Part shown: one piece after another, positions 55,379 to 63,958 of the stretch
Layout: each line of letters begins with the position of its first letter
How positions within the stretch are numbered: the stretch's first letter is position 1
DNA from: Paenibacillus xylanexedens
GTDB lineage: Bacteria; Bacillota; Bacilli; Paenibacillales; Paenibacillaceae
Assembly (NCBI RefSeq): GCF_007680605.1
Contig: NZ_VEIO01000001.1
Location: 1,860,001 to 1,924,000 of the forward strand
Reading direction: 5' to 3'
DNA length: 64,000 nt
Notes under the pieces: model-generated
The model's input: only the letters and a program-made list of their open reading frames with translations
What the model was told of the DNA's origin: nothing
Database searches by the model: none
Translations under genes and position numbers: made by a program

Positions 55379-55750
55379 ATGAAAAAGCATAAATGGCTAC
55401 TCTATACGATCCCCATTATCATGCTTTTGCTGTTCATCGCGATCATGATTAGCGGCCCTTGGCTCAAAAAACCTTTTGGCACGCAAGATCGGTTACTGGA
55501 ATCTATCCAACTTCTGCAAAAGCAGGTTCAGGATCAACAGTGGACACAAGCCAAAGATCAGGTGGAGTATGCCATGCAAGCTTGGCATCGGATCGTCAAC
55601 CGCATTCAATTCAGTGTGGAGCGTGAAAGTATTTACGATATTCTGGGCGCACTTGCACGCATCCAGGGTGGTATTGCGGCGCAAGATGATCAAGCGATTA
55701 TGGAGGAAATTTATTATTTTTACGCGTTATGGGATAACCTCGGGGACTAA
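55379..55750 (+). CDS. DUF4363 family protein
   Basis: 123 residues. One N-terminal membrane helix (LLYTIPIIMLLLFIAIMI), then a helical extracytoplasmic domain with WTQAKDQVEYAMQAWHRIVN and SIYDILGALARIQGGIAAQD. ATG after GGGAGGCTCG. Function unknown; co-transcribed with the DUF421 gene. Confidence 0.87.
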   Translation: MKKHKWLLYTIPIIMLLLFIAIMISGPWLKKPFGTQDRLLESIQLLQKQVQDQQWTQAKDQVEYAMQAWHRIVNRIQFSVERESIYDILGALARIQGGIAAQDDQAIMEEIYYFYALWDNLGD

Positions 55751-55829
55751 CACTACGCACTATCCAGAGAGCGTTGCTACTAACTAGCAAATTATGCTGA
55801 GTGGTGCACAACAAAAAAAACGATATAAA

Positions 55830-55860
55830 AACACCTCCTTTTAAAAAAAGGAAGTGTTCT
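55830..55860. terminator. bidirectional terminator
   Basis: AACACCTCCTTTT (55830-55842) pairs with AAAAGGAAGTGTT (55847-55859); A-rich on the left, CTTTATT on the right. Between convergent genes. Confidence 0.88.
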
Positions 55861-55900
55861 TTATTCATCCTTCGGGCTTTCGTCCTATCTACATTACGTT

Positions 55901-56608
55901 CTATGCTCTGTTTAATCCACGGGATTTGGACTTTGTGGCACTTGCCGTCCCTTCTTTGCGGAAGAAAAGTGCAAGAGCTCCCTTTGCACACCATAGCGCA
56001 AACAATGCAAACAGCGTACCCCAGAACAGCGCTGGCATAAACGTCTGTTGCGCCAGATTGGCCGCATCTCCGGCCTGAGAAGGACGGGTCCAGGATGCCC
56101 AACCAATATACATCGCACTAACGACGGACTCTTCAAGCGTAATAAAGGCCAGTAGCAGATAGTAGTACTTCGCAATTTTCACACCAAAAATCATAATCAC
56201 TACATTCAACGCGATAAACCCGGTCAACCACAACATTCCGAATTCGCCTCTGACATATAACACCAGTGACACAAGTGCCACAGCCGTCATCATTCCCAAA
56301 CCCCACATGTGCCGCCCTTTGCGGTACAAATAAAAGAGCAGCCATGCAAAAAGCGATGCACCAATGTATCCTGCCAGCGAAACAAATATCGCTCTCCCCG
56401 ATGTCAGCATAGATGAATACGTTACACCGCTATGATCCGCGTATAATTCAATGCGTAATACTTTGCCGGACAAAACCAGTGTCATCAGCGCATGAGCGAA
56501 TTCATGAATCATCGTATCCAGATTACGGAACAAGGACGAGAACGGGATAAATCGGGTCAGAAATACAGAGGCCATTAGAAAAAGAATCGTTTTGAGCCAC
56601 TTGTTCAA
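55901..56608 (-). CDS. M50-like site-2-protease family membrane peptidase
   Basis: 235 residues with about seven membrane segments. HEFAH (HExxH; His35 and His39) lies in the second segment. The TTG start at 56608 is supported by AAGGAGGTC about 10 bases upstream. M50B-like family often annotated as M50 metallopeptidase. The second half lacks an obvious NxxPxxxLDG motif, so the third metal ligand is unclear and activity is not assured. No anti-sigma partner nearby. Confidence 0.8.
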   Translation of the reverse strand: MNKWLKTILFLMASVFLTRFIPFSSLFRNLDTMIHEFAHALMTLVLSGKVLRIELYADHSGVTYSSMLTSGRAIFVSLAGYIGASLFAWLLFYLYRKGRHMWGLGMMTAVALVSLVLYVRGEFGMLWLTGFIALNVVIMIFGVKIAKYYYLLLAFITLEESVVSAMYIGWASWTRPSQAGDAANLAQQTFMPALFWGTLFALFALWCAKGALALFFRKEGTASATKSKSRGLNRA

Positions 56609-56649
56609 TCTGTTCAGACCTCCTTGCCTTCAACTAGCGAGCCTATTCA

Positions 56650-57144
56650 TTATAGTACGTCAGGCTTCCCTGCTTCGTTTCGTCTTTTGAAGTCAAGCGC
56701 GCACCGCTCCATCCACCAACAGAAGCTGCGGTTGTGCCCAATGAAAAAAGAAGATAGATCATATCGACCACGCCCTTTCTCAAAAGTCACCAAAAGTCGA
56801 TTTCGCATCCGCAGAATGGCATCGTTCACGAACTGTTCGGCGGCTTTGCTGTGGATAAGCGTTACATACGCATATAGTGAATGATCGACAGGTTCATCCA
56901 GCGGACTAACACCGGCACACGAGAACTCGGTCTGTACCCCTGCTTCATGGAGCAGACTCAGGGAGCGAACCAGCTCTGCGTCGACCTCTACCCCATTCCA
57001 TATCACCGTCCGTTTGGGTAACACGGTTCGTTTGTCCCGTTCGGTCCACTGCAACAGTTCCTGTTTCCGTCTTCTCCACAGATGTACAGGCTGTTCACTG
57101 AGTAGCACTTCCTGTTCCTCAAATTCTTCATATACGTTCATCAT
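56650..57144 (-). CDS. conserved-looking hypothetical protein
   Basis: About 164 residues from ATG 57144 (or 57141), right after GGGAGGAAC. No signal peptide or membrane helix. Contains LLHEAGVQTEFSCAGVSPLD, then YAYVTLIHSKAAEQFVNDAI, and a C-terminal RYDLSSFFIGHNRSFCWWMERCALDF. The pattern of a Cys in SCAG and aromatic strands resembles small proteins of unknown function, but I cannot name a family. Confidence 0.7.
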   Translation of the reverse strand: MMNVYEEFEEQEVLLSEQPVHLWRRRKQELLQWTERDKRTVLPKRTVIWNGVEVDAELVRSLSLLHEAGVQTEFSCAGVSPLDEPVDHSLYAYVTLIHSKAAEQFVNDAILRMRNRLLVTFEKGRGRYDLSSFFIGHNRSFCWWMERCALDFKRRNEAGKPDVL

Positions 57145-57177
57145 GTTCCTCCCGGTCTGCATATCCAATCGTCTTAA

Positions 57178-57203
57178 ACGAAAAAGAGCACATCACTGTG
57201 CTC
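57178..57203 (-). terminator. terminator of the zinc transporter operon
   Basis: Minus strand GAGCACAG-tg-ATGTGCTC followed by TTTTT; about 100 bp after znuA and before the hypothetical gene. Confidence 0.85.
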
Positions 57204-57304
57204 TCTGCTTCGCAAAAGGCAAAGGAATAGGTCACGTTCATTCCTCAGCACGTTGTTATATTGTACCTTTTTCGGTGAAAAGCATCAAATGCTCATTAAA
57301 GTTC

Positions 57305-58384
57305 CTATTCGTTCAATGCCAGCTTCAGCGCTTCCAGATTCTCTCTCATCACGCTAATGTAGTCCTTGCCTGACTTAACCTCATCCTCGGTCAGACCTTC
57401 GATGGGATTCAACACAGCCGTCTTGGCTCCAATCTCCTTAGCAATGGTTTCCGATACTTTGGATGAAACGAGCGTTTCGAAAAAGATTGTTTTCACCTTG
57501 TGTTCCTTGGCAAAATCAATGACAGTTGCCATCTGAGCTGCGGATGGTTCCTGTTCAGGAGACAACCCGGCAATCGGAACCTGCTGCAAGCCATATTCCG
57601 CTGCCAGATATGCAAAAGCCGCGTGTTGTGTAATAAAGTCCTTCCGTTTGCTGTCCTTCACAGCCGCTTTGAAGTCCTGATCCAGTGATTCCAGCTTGGC
57701 AATGTATGCGTCGGCGTTTTGCTTGAACTGGTCTGCATGCTGAGGGGCCGCTTTGGCAAGTCCAGCTTCAATGTTACGTACTTCCTTTATAGCGAGCGCT
57801 GGTGAAAGCCACACGTGAGGATCAAGCCCGCCATGGTCATGGTCATCCTCTTCACCTGCTGCGGCGTCATGGTCATGCTCGGGAGCATCCTTCGCAGAAG
57901 CATCATCCGCGTGATCATGCTCTTCAGTGGTTGTTGCTTTGTCCGCGTGATCGTGGTCATGCTCTTCTTCTTCCCCACCCTCGTGGAGCGTAATTCCTTG
58001 ACTGGCTTCCACCTGTACAAGTTTGCTATTGCTCAGGCTGTCTTTGACCTGATCCATCCAGGACTCCATTCCTGCACCGTTGTAGACGAGAACATCTGCT
58101 TTTTCAATGCTGGCGATGTCCTGAGGTGTTGGTTCCCAATCATGCGGCTCCATAGCCGGCGGAATAAGAGTATGTACATCAGCCAGATCACCTGCTACAT
58201 TTTTCGTAAAATCATACATCGGATAAAAACTTACCTCTACATTTAATTTTTGCTCCGAAGCCGCTGGAGTGCTAGATGCTACAGCTTGATCCGGATTGGA
58301 GGTTGTTGTTTTCTGGCCGCAACCTGTTGCAACAAGTGCCAAACTGAAGATAATTCCCAGCGCTGAAGTTTTGCCCAATTTCAT
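57305..58384 (-). CDS. znuA: zinc ABC transporter substrate-binding lipoprotein
   Basis: About 359 residues from ATG 58384 (GGGGA upstream); an ATG at 58405 is the alternative. Signal peptide with VATGC lipobox. Cluster 9 metal-binding fold: SFYPMYDFTKNVAGD, IPPAMEPHDWEPTPQDI, HVWLSP, ITQHAAFAYLAAEYG and a final GLTEDEVKSG. A long His/Asp/Glu-rich loop (repeats of HDHDHA, EHDHDA) marks zinc rather than manganese. Last gene of the Zur-controlled operon. Delivers Zn2+ to the permease. Confidence 0.93.
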   Translation of the reverse strand: MKLGKTSALGIIFSLALVATGCGQKTTTSNPDQAVASSTPAASEQKLNVEVSFYPMYDFTKNVAGDLADVHTLIPPAMEPHDWEPTPQDIASIEKADVLVYNGAGMESWMDQVKDSLSNSKLVQVEASQGITLHEGGEEEEHDHDHADKATTTEEHDHADDASAKDAPEHDHDAAAGEEDDHDHGGLDPHVWLSPALAIKEVRNIEAGLAKAAPQHADQFKQNADAYIAKLESLDQDFKAAVKDSKRKDFITQHAAFAYLAAEYGLQQVPIAGLSPEQEPSAAQMATVIDFAKEHKVKTIFFETLVSSKVSETIAKEIGAKTAVLNPIEGLTEDEVKSGKDYISVMRENLEALKLALNE

Positions 58385-58407
58385 AGTCTGAATTCCCCAT
58401 TTCATCT

Positions 58408-59277
58408 TTATGTGTTGCTTTTGGAATGAATATATAATGTTGCTGTCTGTTGCTTGACAGCGCGATGACGTTTACGATTGTATAGTGAAATCAGCTTTTG
58501 GGCTGATATTCCAGTCAACAGGAAAAATAGCAGAATGAGTGCAATGGTTCCTCCCGGCGGTGTATTCCACTCGTATGAGGCGGTTAAACCGCTGAAAATA
58601 CCCGTCAGACCTGTAATGACAGCAATAATGACCGCTGCGGCAAAACTGCGTGCAACCCTCAAAGCTAATGCTGCCGGCAATACAATAAGTGCAGATACGA
58701 GTAGCACACCGACAATCGGCATCGCAGAGGCCACTGTCATTCCGGTCAGTATCGCAAAGGCAAATGATAAACCTTTCACCTGTACGCCTCCAATGGAGGC
58801 CGTCTCTTCATCAAATGTCAAATTATACAACGGTCTTCGCAAAACGAAAAAAAAGGTCAATCCAATCAAACATACTCCTGCCATCATCCACAGCTGGATA
58901 TTACTAACCGCGACAATGGAACCAAACAGATAAGAACTGAAGGTTTTGGAAAGATTCATTCTCAGACTCATTAACACAACAGCCAATGCCAGACCCGATG
59001 TCATAATGATCGCAACCGGCACCTCACTGTACGTACGATAGCTTCGCCGTAGCTGTTCAACCAGCAGAGCACCAATGATTGCAACAGCAAAGCCGCTAAG
59101 AACCGGATTCAGGTTCATAACAGAACCTAGGGCAACCCCTGCCAGTGAAACGTGAGAAAGTGTATCAGCCATCAGTACCTGCCGTCTAAGCATCAGATAT
59201 ACACCCAGAATGGGTGCAATGATTCCAATTAGTCCTCCAGCCCAGAAAGCACGTTGCATGAATTCGTACTCAAACAC
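58408..59277 (-). CDS. znuB: zinc ABC transporter permease
   Basis: About 289 residues from GTG 59277, which has proper spacing from GTGAGGA; ATG 59283 is too close. ABC-3 family with eight to nine membrane segments: MQRAFWAGGLIGIIAPILGVYLMLRR split over the first helix, LMADTLSHVSLAGVALG, VQVKGLSFAFAILTGM. Overlaps the ATPase gene by 49 bp, so it is translated as part of the same unit. Confidence 0.93.
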   Translation of the reverse strand: MFEYEFMQRAFWAGGLIGIIAPILGVYLMLRRQVLMADTLSHVSLAGVALGSVMNLNPVLSGFAVAIIGALLVEQLRRSYRTYSEVPVAIIMTSGLALAVVLMSLRMNLSKTFSSYLFGSIVAVSNIQLWMMAGVCLIGLTFFFVLRRPLYNLTFDEETASIGGVQVKGLSFAFAILTGMTVASAMPIVGVLLVSALIVLPAALALRVARSFAAAVIIAVITGLTGIFSGLTASYEWNTPPGGTIALILLFFLLTGISAQKLISLYNRKRHRAVKQQTATLYIHSKSNT

Positions 59278-59936
59278 TGCCATTCCTCACTTTCTTGTCG
59301 CTCCAAGGTGATCGTTCGATCCAGCCGGTTACCCACTTCTTCGAGACCGTGTGTAACCATGATGATCGTGAGACCATGAACATCCGCGTAGTGACGCATC
59401 AATTCATAGAACCCTTCTCTGCTGCGCCGATCCATCCCGGTGGTGGGTTCATCCAGCACAAGCACTTGCGGCTGTCCAGCCAGGGCTCGTGCGATACAGA
59501 TTCGCTGCTTCTGTCCGCCCGAAAGCTCTCCTACGCGTGCGTTGCGGTATTCCCACATGCCGACCTCACGCAGGCTACGTTCAACAACCGCTTCTTTGTC
59601 GGGAGTAAACCTCCGAAAAAGACCTAGCTTGTGATAACAACCGGATCGTACCAATTCGAGTACCGTGCTGGGAAAACCACTATTAAACGAGGCTACTTGC
59701 TGAGGTACGTAACCAATCTCCAGCTTTTTGCCTCGGAGCTGCTCTGTATTCATATGTACCGAACCGCTCCAGGGCTTCAAGAGCCCCAGAAGCAGTTTCA
59801 GCATGGTTGTCTTCGCAGAGCCATTCGGCCCCGTGATGCCCACAAATTCGCCCACATGAATATCCAGCGACAGCTGATCAATGACAGGCTCTTTGCCATA
59901 TCCAAAAACGACATCACGCATGGAAGATAAAATCAT
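59229..59936 (-). CDS. znuC: zinc ABC transporter ATP-binding protein
   Basis: 235 residues. Walker A GPNGSAKTT (Ala in place of the common Gly), Q loop VPQQ, signature LSGGQKQR, Walker B VLVLDEPT, H-loop MVTHG. ATG after AAGAGGTTAACCC. First gene of the transporter operon, with a Zur box 21 bp upstream. The long overlap into the permease gene is unusual; the last ~20 residues may be non-essential tail. Confidence 0.93.
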   Translation of the reverse strand: MILSSMRDVVFGYGKEPVIDQLSLDIHVGEFVGITGPNGSAKTTMLKLLLGLLKPWSGSVHMNTEQLRGKKLEIGYVPQQVASFNSGFPSTVLELVRSGCYHKLGLFRRFTPDKEAVVERSLREVGMWEYRNARVGELSGGQKQRICIARALAGQPQVLVLDEPTTGMDRRSREGFYELMRHYADVHGLTIIMVTHGLEEVGNRLDRTITLERQESEEWQCLSTNSCNVLSGLED

Positions 59937-59956
59937 GGGTTAACCTCTTTCCGTTT

Positions 59957-59975
59957 TCGTAAATATTACGATTTA
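59957..59975 (-). promoter_or_regulatory. Zur box before the zinc transporter
   Basis: TCGTAAATATTACGA in an AT-rich context fits the Bacillus Zur consensus TCGTAATNATTACGA with one change. It lies between rpmG and the ATPase gene. Confidence 0.8.
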
Positions 59976-59991
59976 AAAAAATCAAAATTTT

Positions 59992-60141
59992 TTAACGTGT
60001 TTCCCGGTGAATCGTCATCTTTTTCAAACGAGGTGAATACTTTTTCATCTCCAGACGTTCTGGGTGGTTACGCTTGTTCTTCGTTGTTGTATAGTTGCGA
60101 TCTCCGCACTCCGTGCAGGCTAAAGTTACAATGACTCTCAT
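59992..60141 (-). CDS. rpmG: 50S ribosomal protein bL33, partly Cys-less paralogue
   Basis: 49 residues: [17 protein letters not shown], then [26 protein letters not shown]. The first Cys pair (CTEC) remains, but the second, in the usual KYC..C region, is replaced by KKYSPRLKK, so the zinc ribbon cannot form. This is the zinc-independent replacement type. GGGAGG before ATG and an upstream Zur box support expression during zinc starvation. Confidence 0.93.
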   Translation of the reverse strand: MRVIVTLACTECGDRNYTTTKNKRNHPERLEMKKYSPRLKKMTIHRETR

Positions 60142-60162
60142 GCTGTTGCCTCCCTTTATCTA

Positions 60163-60183
60163 TTCGTAATTATTACTATTTAA
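60163..60183 (-). promoter_or_regulatory. Zur box before rpmG
   Basis: TTCGTAATTATTACTATTTAA: the left half is perfect, the right half has one change (ACTA for ACGA). It lies about 25 bp before the rpmG start. Confidence 0.75.
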
Positions 60184-60310
60184 TGATAGTAGCCTATGCC
60201 TTTTCTTTTGTCAACATCATAATCTCAAAAATAAAATAGTATATGCATACTTTATATTGATATGATATACTCCTTTGGTATCATTATCCTATTACCTACG
60301 GAGGAACTAG

Positions 60311-61129
60311 ATGAAGATTAAAAAGTCAACATTTATTGGATCGTTAGTAGCTTGCAGTTTAGCGTTTGGTGCATTGGGTGCAGTAGCTTCGAATGGAATT
60401 CAAGATATTGAGGCTGCACTGGACAGTAATATCGGATTTAAGGTAAACGGCCTTTCCTGGACGCCAAAGAAGGAGTCTGGTGAAAAGTTGACCGCATTAG
60501 TATACGATGGCGATGTATATCTGCCTGTTAGTGCTACTGCCGAAGCTTTGGGCGCAAATGTATCTCTTAATGTCAGTAACAAGGTCGTAAACATCAATAG
60601 TTCAAGTAATGCCAAGCCTAGCACCTCAAACAAAAAAGATTCCGAAGATACAAGCAAATCAAGCTCTTCAGGTCCGATCAAGATGTCAGGAACAGACGCT
60701 CAGATGATGGAGAAATTACAAAAAGAATCATTAGCTTTAATTAAAATCTATGGCAAAGCATTAAAATCAGGTAACACTAGCGAATTTGACAAGTACATAG
60801 ATGCAAATTTAATTGATAACCCTGAAATTGACTTTTTTGATGAAGGTAGAAAATCTCAAAAAGATAAATTCAAGACTCAAATTCAAGGACTCATTAAAGC
60901 AAATGATAAGAAAACATTAACAAAGTATGCTGATCAATTAATCAATGTAAAGTCCGCGGACTTCAAAATGATCTCTATGAATGACAAAACAAAGATTTAT
61001 AAAAGCTACAAAGCCGTGTATTACCCTGAAGGATGGACGGGCTCTTATGGCGTAAACCTCACTTTTGGTTTTAGTCCACAAAAAAAGGGCAATGGTGAAT
61101 TTTATCTTGGAAGAATGTACTTTAACTAA
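60311..61129 (+). CDS. secreted protein with copper-amine-oxidase-like stalk domain
   Basis: 272 residues. Signal peptide (ALGAVASNG cleavage region), then a short Cu_amine_oxidN1-type stalk domain about 40-95 (YDGDVYLPVSATAEALGANV), a Ser/Lys/Asp-rich linker (100-125), and a C-terminal alpha+beta domain. The C-terminal domain (LALIKIYGKALKSGNTSEFDKY, WTGSYGVNLTFGFSP) has no name I can give. GGAGGAAC before ATG. Secreted or wall-associated; role unknown. Confidence 0.85.
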   Translation: MKIKKSTFIGSLVACSLAFGALGAVASNGIQDIEAALDSNIGFKVNGLSWTPKKESGEKLTALVYDGDVYLPVSATAEALGANVSLNVSNKVVNINSSSNAKPSTSNKKDSEDTSKSSSSGPIKMSGTDAQMMEKLQKESLALIKIYGKALKSGNTSEFDKYIDANLIDNPEIDFFDEGRKSQKDKFKTQIQGLIKANDKKTLTKYADQLINVKSADFKMISMNDKTKIYKSYKAVYYPEGWTGSYGVNLTFGFSPQKKGNGEFYLGRMYFN

Positions 61130-61154
61130 TCTTTCTCTAAAACGTATTAAGAAT

Positions 61155-61192
61155 GAAATCTTCAAGTGTATTACGCTTGGAGATTTTTTATT
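61155..61192 (+). terminator. terminator of the stalk-domain gene
   Basis: AAATCTTCAAG pairs with CTTGGAGATTT, one mismatch, around TGTATTACG, followed by TTTTATTT. Confidence 0.85.
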
Positions 61193-61200
61193 TCCGTGGG

Positions 61201-62412
61201 TCAGCTCCACTGTGGAAAAGGATCTTTCAGCTTCCGCCAGTTCATCTGCATCTCTTCATCCGTAAGCAATGTCTCGTCCAATGTCCGTTCAATGGCTACA
61301 CGATCCATATCGATCCCGATAAACACCAGCTTGGTTACCCGGTCCCCCCACTCTTCATCCCAATCCGGAATAGCTGGAAGTGTGTCGCCAAAATGCAGAT
61401 GCCGCTCTTCCTCACTCATCGCCCCTACCCATATTCCTGCGGGTGCAAGCTGTTTGGAAGTACCCGCATGGCTAAATGAAACGGCCATATGGTTACGAGT
61501 AGCCATCCACATCAACCCTTTGGAACGAACGATACTGTCTGGCCACTTGGCAATCCAGCGGAGCAGGCGTTCGGGATGGAATGGACGTTTGCGATGGTAT
61601 ACAAACGAATGAATACCGTATTCCTCGGTCTCAGGCGTATGCTCCTCTTTCATTAATTCGCGGATCCAGCCCGCGGACTGGCTTGCTTTTTCAAAATCGA
61701 ACCGTCCGGTATTCAATATTTCTCTCGGGTCAATCTGCCCATGCGTCGTGCGAACCAACTTGGCCTCAGGCTGCATCGCATGCAGTGCTTTTTCCAGCTT
61801 GGATAACTCTTCTTCGGACACCAGATCACATTTGTTCAGCACAAGAACGTCGCAAAATTCAACCTGGTCGGTCAGCAGATGCACAATGCCCCGCACGTCA
61901 TCTTCTCCGGCTTCCTGTCCGCGATCTTTAAGCGTCTCTTTCGAATAGAAGTCACGCCAGAACTGAGCGGCATCCACCACCGTTACCATCGTATCCAGAC
62001 GAGTGAATTGGGTTAGGTCGATACCAAGTTCCTCATCAATGTACGTAAATGTCTGCGCCACAGGAACCGGTTCACCAATGCCCGTGGATTCAATCAATAT
62101 GTAGTCGAACGAGCCATCCAGCGCAAGCCGCTCCACCTCTTTTAACAAATCTTCACGAAGTGTGCAGCAGATACACCCGTTTGACATCTCCACGAGCTTC
62201 TCATCAATCCGTGATAAACCGCCTCCGTCCCGAATCAACCCTGCATCAATATTGACTTCACTCAGATCGTTCACGATGACGGCGACACGCATGCCCTCCC
62301 GATTATGTAACACGTGGTTTAGCAATGTCGTCTTACCCGCACCAAGATAACCGCTAAGAACCGTAACTGGCACTCGATTTTGAATATGTTGTTGTTTTTC
62401 TGATACTGGCAT
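61201..62412 (-). CDS. COG0523 GTPase, zinc metallochaperone type (YciC/ZagA-like)
   Basis: 403 residues from ATG 62412 after GTGGAGGAACC; a GTG at 62427 overlaps that site. P-loop [10 protein letters not shown] (21-30), the CxCC metal motif GCICC (Cys80, 82, 83), the Walker B region [16 protein letters not shown], and a CobW C-terminal domain. GTP-dependent delivery of zinc to client enzymes during starvation. Preceded by a perfect Zur palindrome. Confidence 0.93.
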   Translation of the reverse strand: MPVSEKQQHIQNRVPVTVLSGYLGAGKTTLLNHVLHNREGMRVAVIVNDLSEVNIDAGLIRDGGGLSRIDEKLVEMSNGCICCTLREDLLKEVERLALDGSFDYILIESTGIGEPVPVAQTFTYIDEELGIDLTQFTRLDTMVTVVDAAQFWRDFYSKETLKDRGQEAGEDDVRGIVHLLTDQVEFCDVLVLNKCDLVSEEELSKLEKALHAMQPEAKLVRTTHGQIDPREILNTGRFDFEKASQSAGWIRELMKEEHTPETEEYGIHSFVYHRKRPFHPERLLRWIAKWPDSIVRSKGLMWMATRNHMAVSFSHAGTSKQLAPAGIWVGAMSEEERHLHFGDTLPAIPDWDEEWGDRVTKLVFIGIDMDRVAIERTLDETLLTDEEMQMNWRKLKDPFPQWS

Positions 62413-62531
62413 TATTGGTTCCTCCACTTCTTATAGGTGAATTTAAGTGATCCATCAAAGCTTTCGGGATATTTGGATGGAAAATAGAGATGATGGCTGA
62501 TGTACTTATGCTGATCTAGTTATATGGGTGA

Positions 62532-62564
62532 TGTTATTAATCGTAATTATTACGATTAATAACA
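62532..62564. promoter_or_regulatory. perfect Zur box palindrome
   Basis: A 33-bp palindrome perfect in both arms around one central base; its core is TCGTAATTATTACGA with TTAA and TTATTAA/TTAATAA extensions. It stands between the divergent COG0523 gene (120 bp) and permease (157 bp), serving at least the former. Confidence 0.88.
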
Positions 62565-62623
62565 TGGAGAACTATACCTTATTCCACCTTCGTTTGTCAA
62601 CTAAGTCTCTTAGAGCAAACTTT

Positions 62624-62646
62624 TTAATCGTAAAACAACTGATTAA
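62624..62646 (+). promoter_or_regulatory. probable second, degenerate Zur box
   Basis: TTAATCGTAA at 62624-62633 is a perfect half-site; the other half reads CAACTGATTAA, keeping only the outer GATTAA. It lies 75 bp before the permease gene, better placed for it than the 62532 box. Confidence 0.5.
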
Positions 62647-62720
62647 CTGCCCGAATCGATGTATGTTACGGCAAGTACAAGCATATATTCTAGCAAAGTT
62701 CTAGTAACGGAGGTCTTTTC

Positions 62721-63812
62721 ATGAGAATCGCGGCTAGTTTGAAACTTCTCACCTTCCTGGTTCCCTGTGCCTTTCTGGTTCCGGTTATTATTGCGTTTGC
62801 CCCGGATCTCAATAAGGTCTGGAATAGTGAAGCGTTGCAAAATATAAAAACGGTATTTATCAGCATTTTTCTGGAGGCCGCCCCTTTCCTGCTCATGGGT
62901 GTGTTCCTGTCCTCTCTAATGCAATGGTTCGTATCGGAAGAGATGGTGCGAAGACTGACCCCTAAACATCCGGTTGGCGGCGTGCTTGTGGCGGGCCTTC
63001 TCGGTATTATTTTTCCCATCTGTGAATGCGGAATGATTCCGGTTGTACGGCGGCTTATGCATAAAGGCATGCCTGCTTACATTGCGGTAACTTTTATACT
63101 CAGCGGGCCTGTCGTCAATCCGATTGTGTTTACAGCAACCCTACTCGCTTTTCCTAGTCATCCAGAGATCACCATCGCTCGTATGGGCCTGGCTTTTGCT
63201 GTAGCGGCTGCCGTTGGCGGGCTTGTATATGTGTTCGTTAAACGTAATCCTCTGCGTACAACCAAAGCAGTCGTTACCGAAGTGAAGACACATCTTGGGT
63301 TCAAGATGGCTTCGTCACCTCATTCTCATACACACACACATTCTGATACACATTCAGATGTTCACGCTCACTCGCACGGAAGCACCCATGACCATCATCA
63401 CTCTCATAAAAAGGACTGGCGCAGCTTTTTCATCCACGCTGGGGACGAGTTTGTCGATATGAGCAAATACCTGGTCATTGGTGCGTTGATTACAGCGTTC
63501 ATTCAGACGTTCGTGAGTCGCAGTGATTTAATTGCGCTAGGGAACGGCCCCGTTGCGTCGTATGTATTTATGATGGGTTTTGCTTATGTTCTGTCCTTAT
63601 GTTCTACATCAGATGCTTTTGTTGCGTCAGCCTTCTCACATACCTTTGCTTTAGGCCCGCTGATTTCCTTTCTCGTGCTCGGCCCGATGCTGGATTTCAA
63701 AAGCACGTTAATGTTGCTCTCCACCTTCCGCACCCGCTTTGTTATTGGCTTAAGTGTAGCAATTATCGTATTGGTTTTTGCCGGGTCATGGCTGGTGAAC
63801 TTCTTTGGATAA
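62721..63812 (+). CDS. permease, DUF318/YcgR-like with His-rich loop
   Basis: 363 residues, about eight membrane segments. YraQ/YcgR permease motifs: EAAPFLLMGVFLSSLMQWFV, GIIFPICECGMIPVVRRL (Cys in ICECG), FILSGPVVNPIVF, and in the second half LSLCSTSDAFVASAF. Between the halves, about 200-235, is a loop with runs of HSHTHTHSDTHSD and HDHHHSH, suited to binding zinc. ACGGAGGTC before ATG. In B. subtilis ycgR is followed by ycgQ. Candidate zinc-starvation-induced metal transporter. Confidence 0.9.
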   Translation: MRIAASLKLLTFLVPCAFLVPVIIAFAPDLNKVWNSEALQNIKTVFISIFLEAAPFLLMGVFLSSLMQWFVSEEMVRRLTPKHPVGGVLVAGLLGIIFPICECGMIPVVRRLMHKGMPAYIAVTFILSGPVVNPIVFTATLLAFPSHPEITIARMGLAFAVAAAVGGLVYVFVKRNPLRTTKAVVTEVKTHLGFKMASSPHSHTHTHSDTHSDVHAHSHGSTHDHHHSHKKDWRSFFIHAGDEFVDMSKYLVIGALITAFIQTFVSRSDLIALGNGPVASYVFMMGFAYVLSLCSTSDAFVASAFSHTFALGPLISFLVLGPMLDFKSTLMLLSTFRTRFVIGLSVAIIVLVFAGSWLVNFFG

Positions 63813-63958
63813 TTGAGGTGAAACTGCTCCGAGTGAAGAGTACTTGTTATGTTAATTAACAACATTAATCATTAATTCTGTTAATTGGTTTCCAAGATGG
63901 TGTCTCCCTGATATGAAATGATCCAAAAATTGATTTCCATGAGAAAGGAGTGCAGGTC

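Noticed and set aside
57787..58246. Open frames opposite and alongside the His-rich loop of ZnuA
   Set aside because: Produced by the low-complexity CAT/GAC codons of the metal-binding loop, not separate genes.
63330..63410. Short repeats resembling a repeat array
   Set aside because: These are His codon runs (CAC/CAT) encoding the metal-binding loop of the permease; no spacer-repeat pattern, so not CRISPR.
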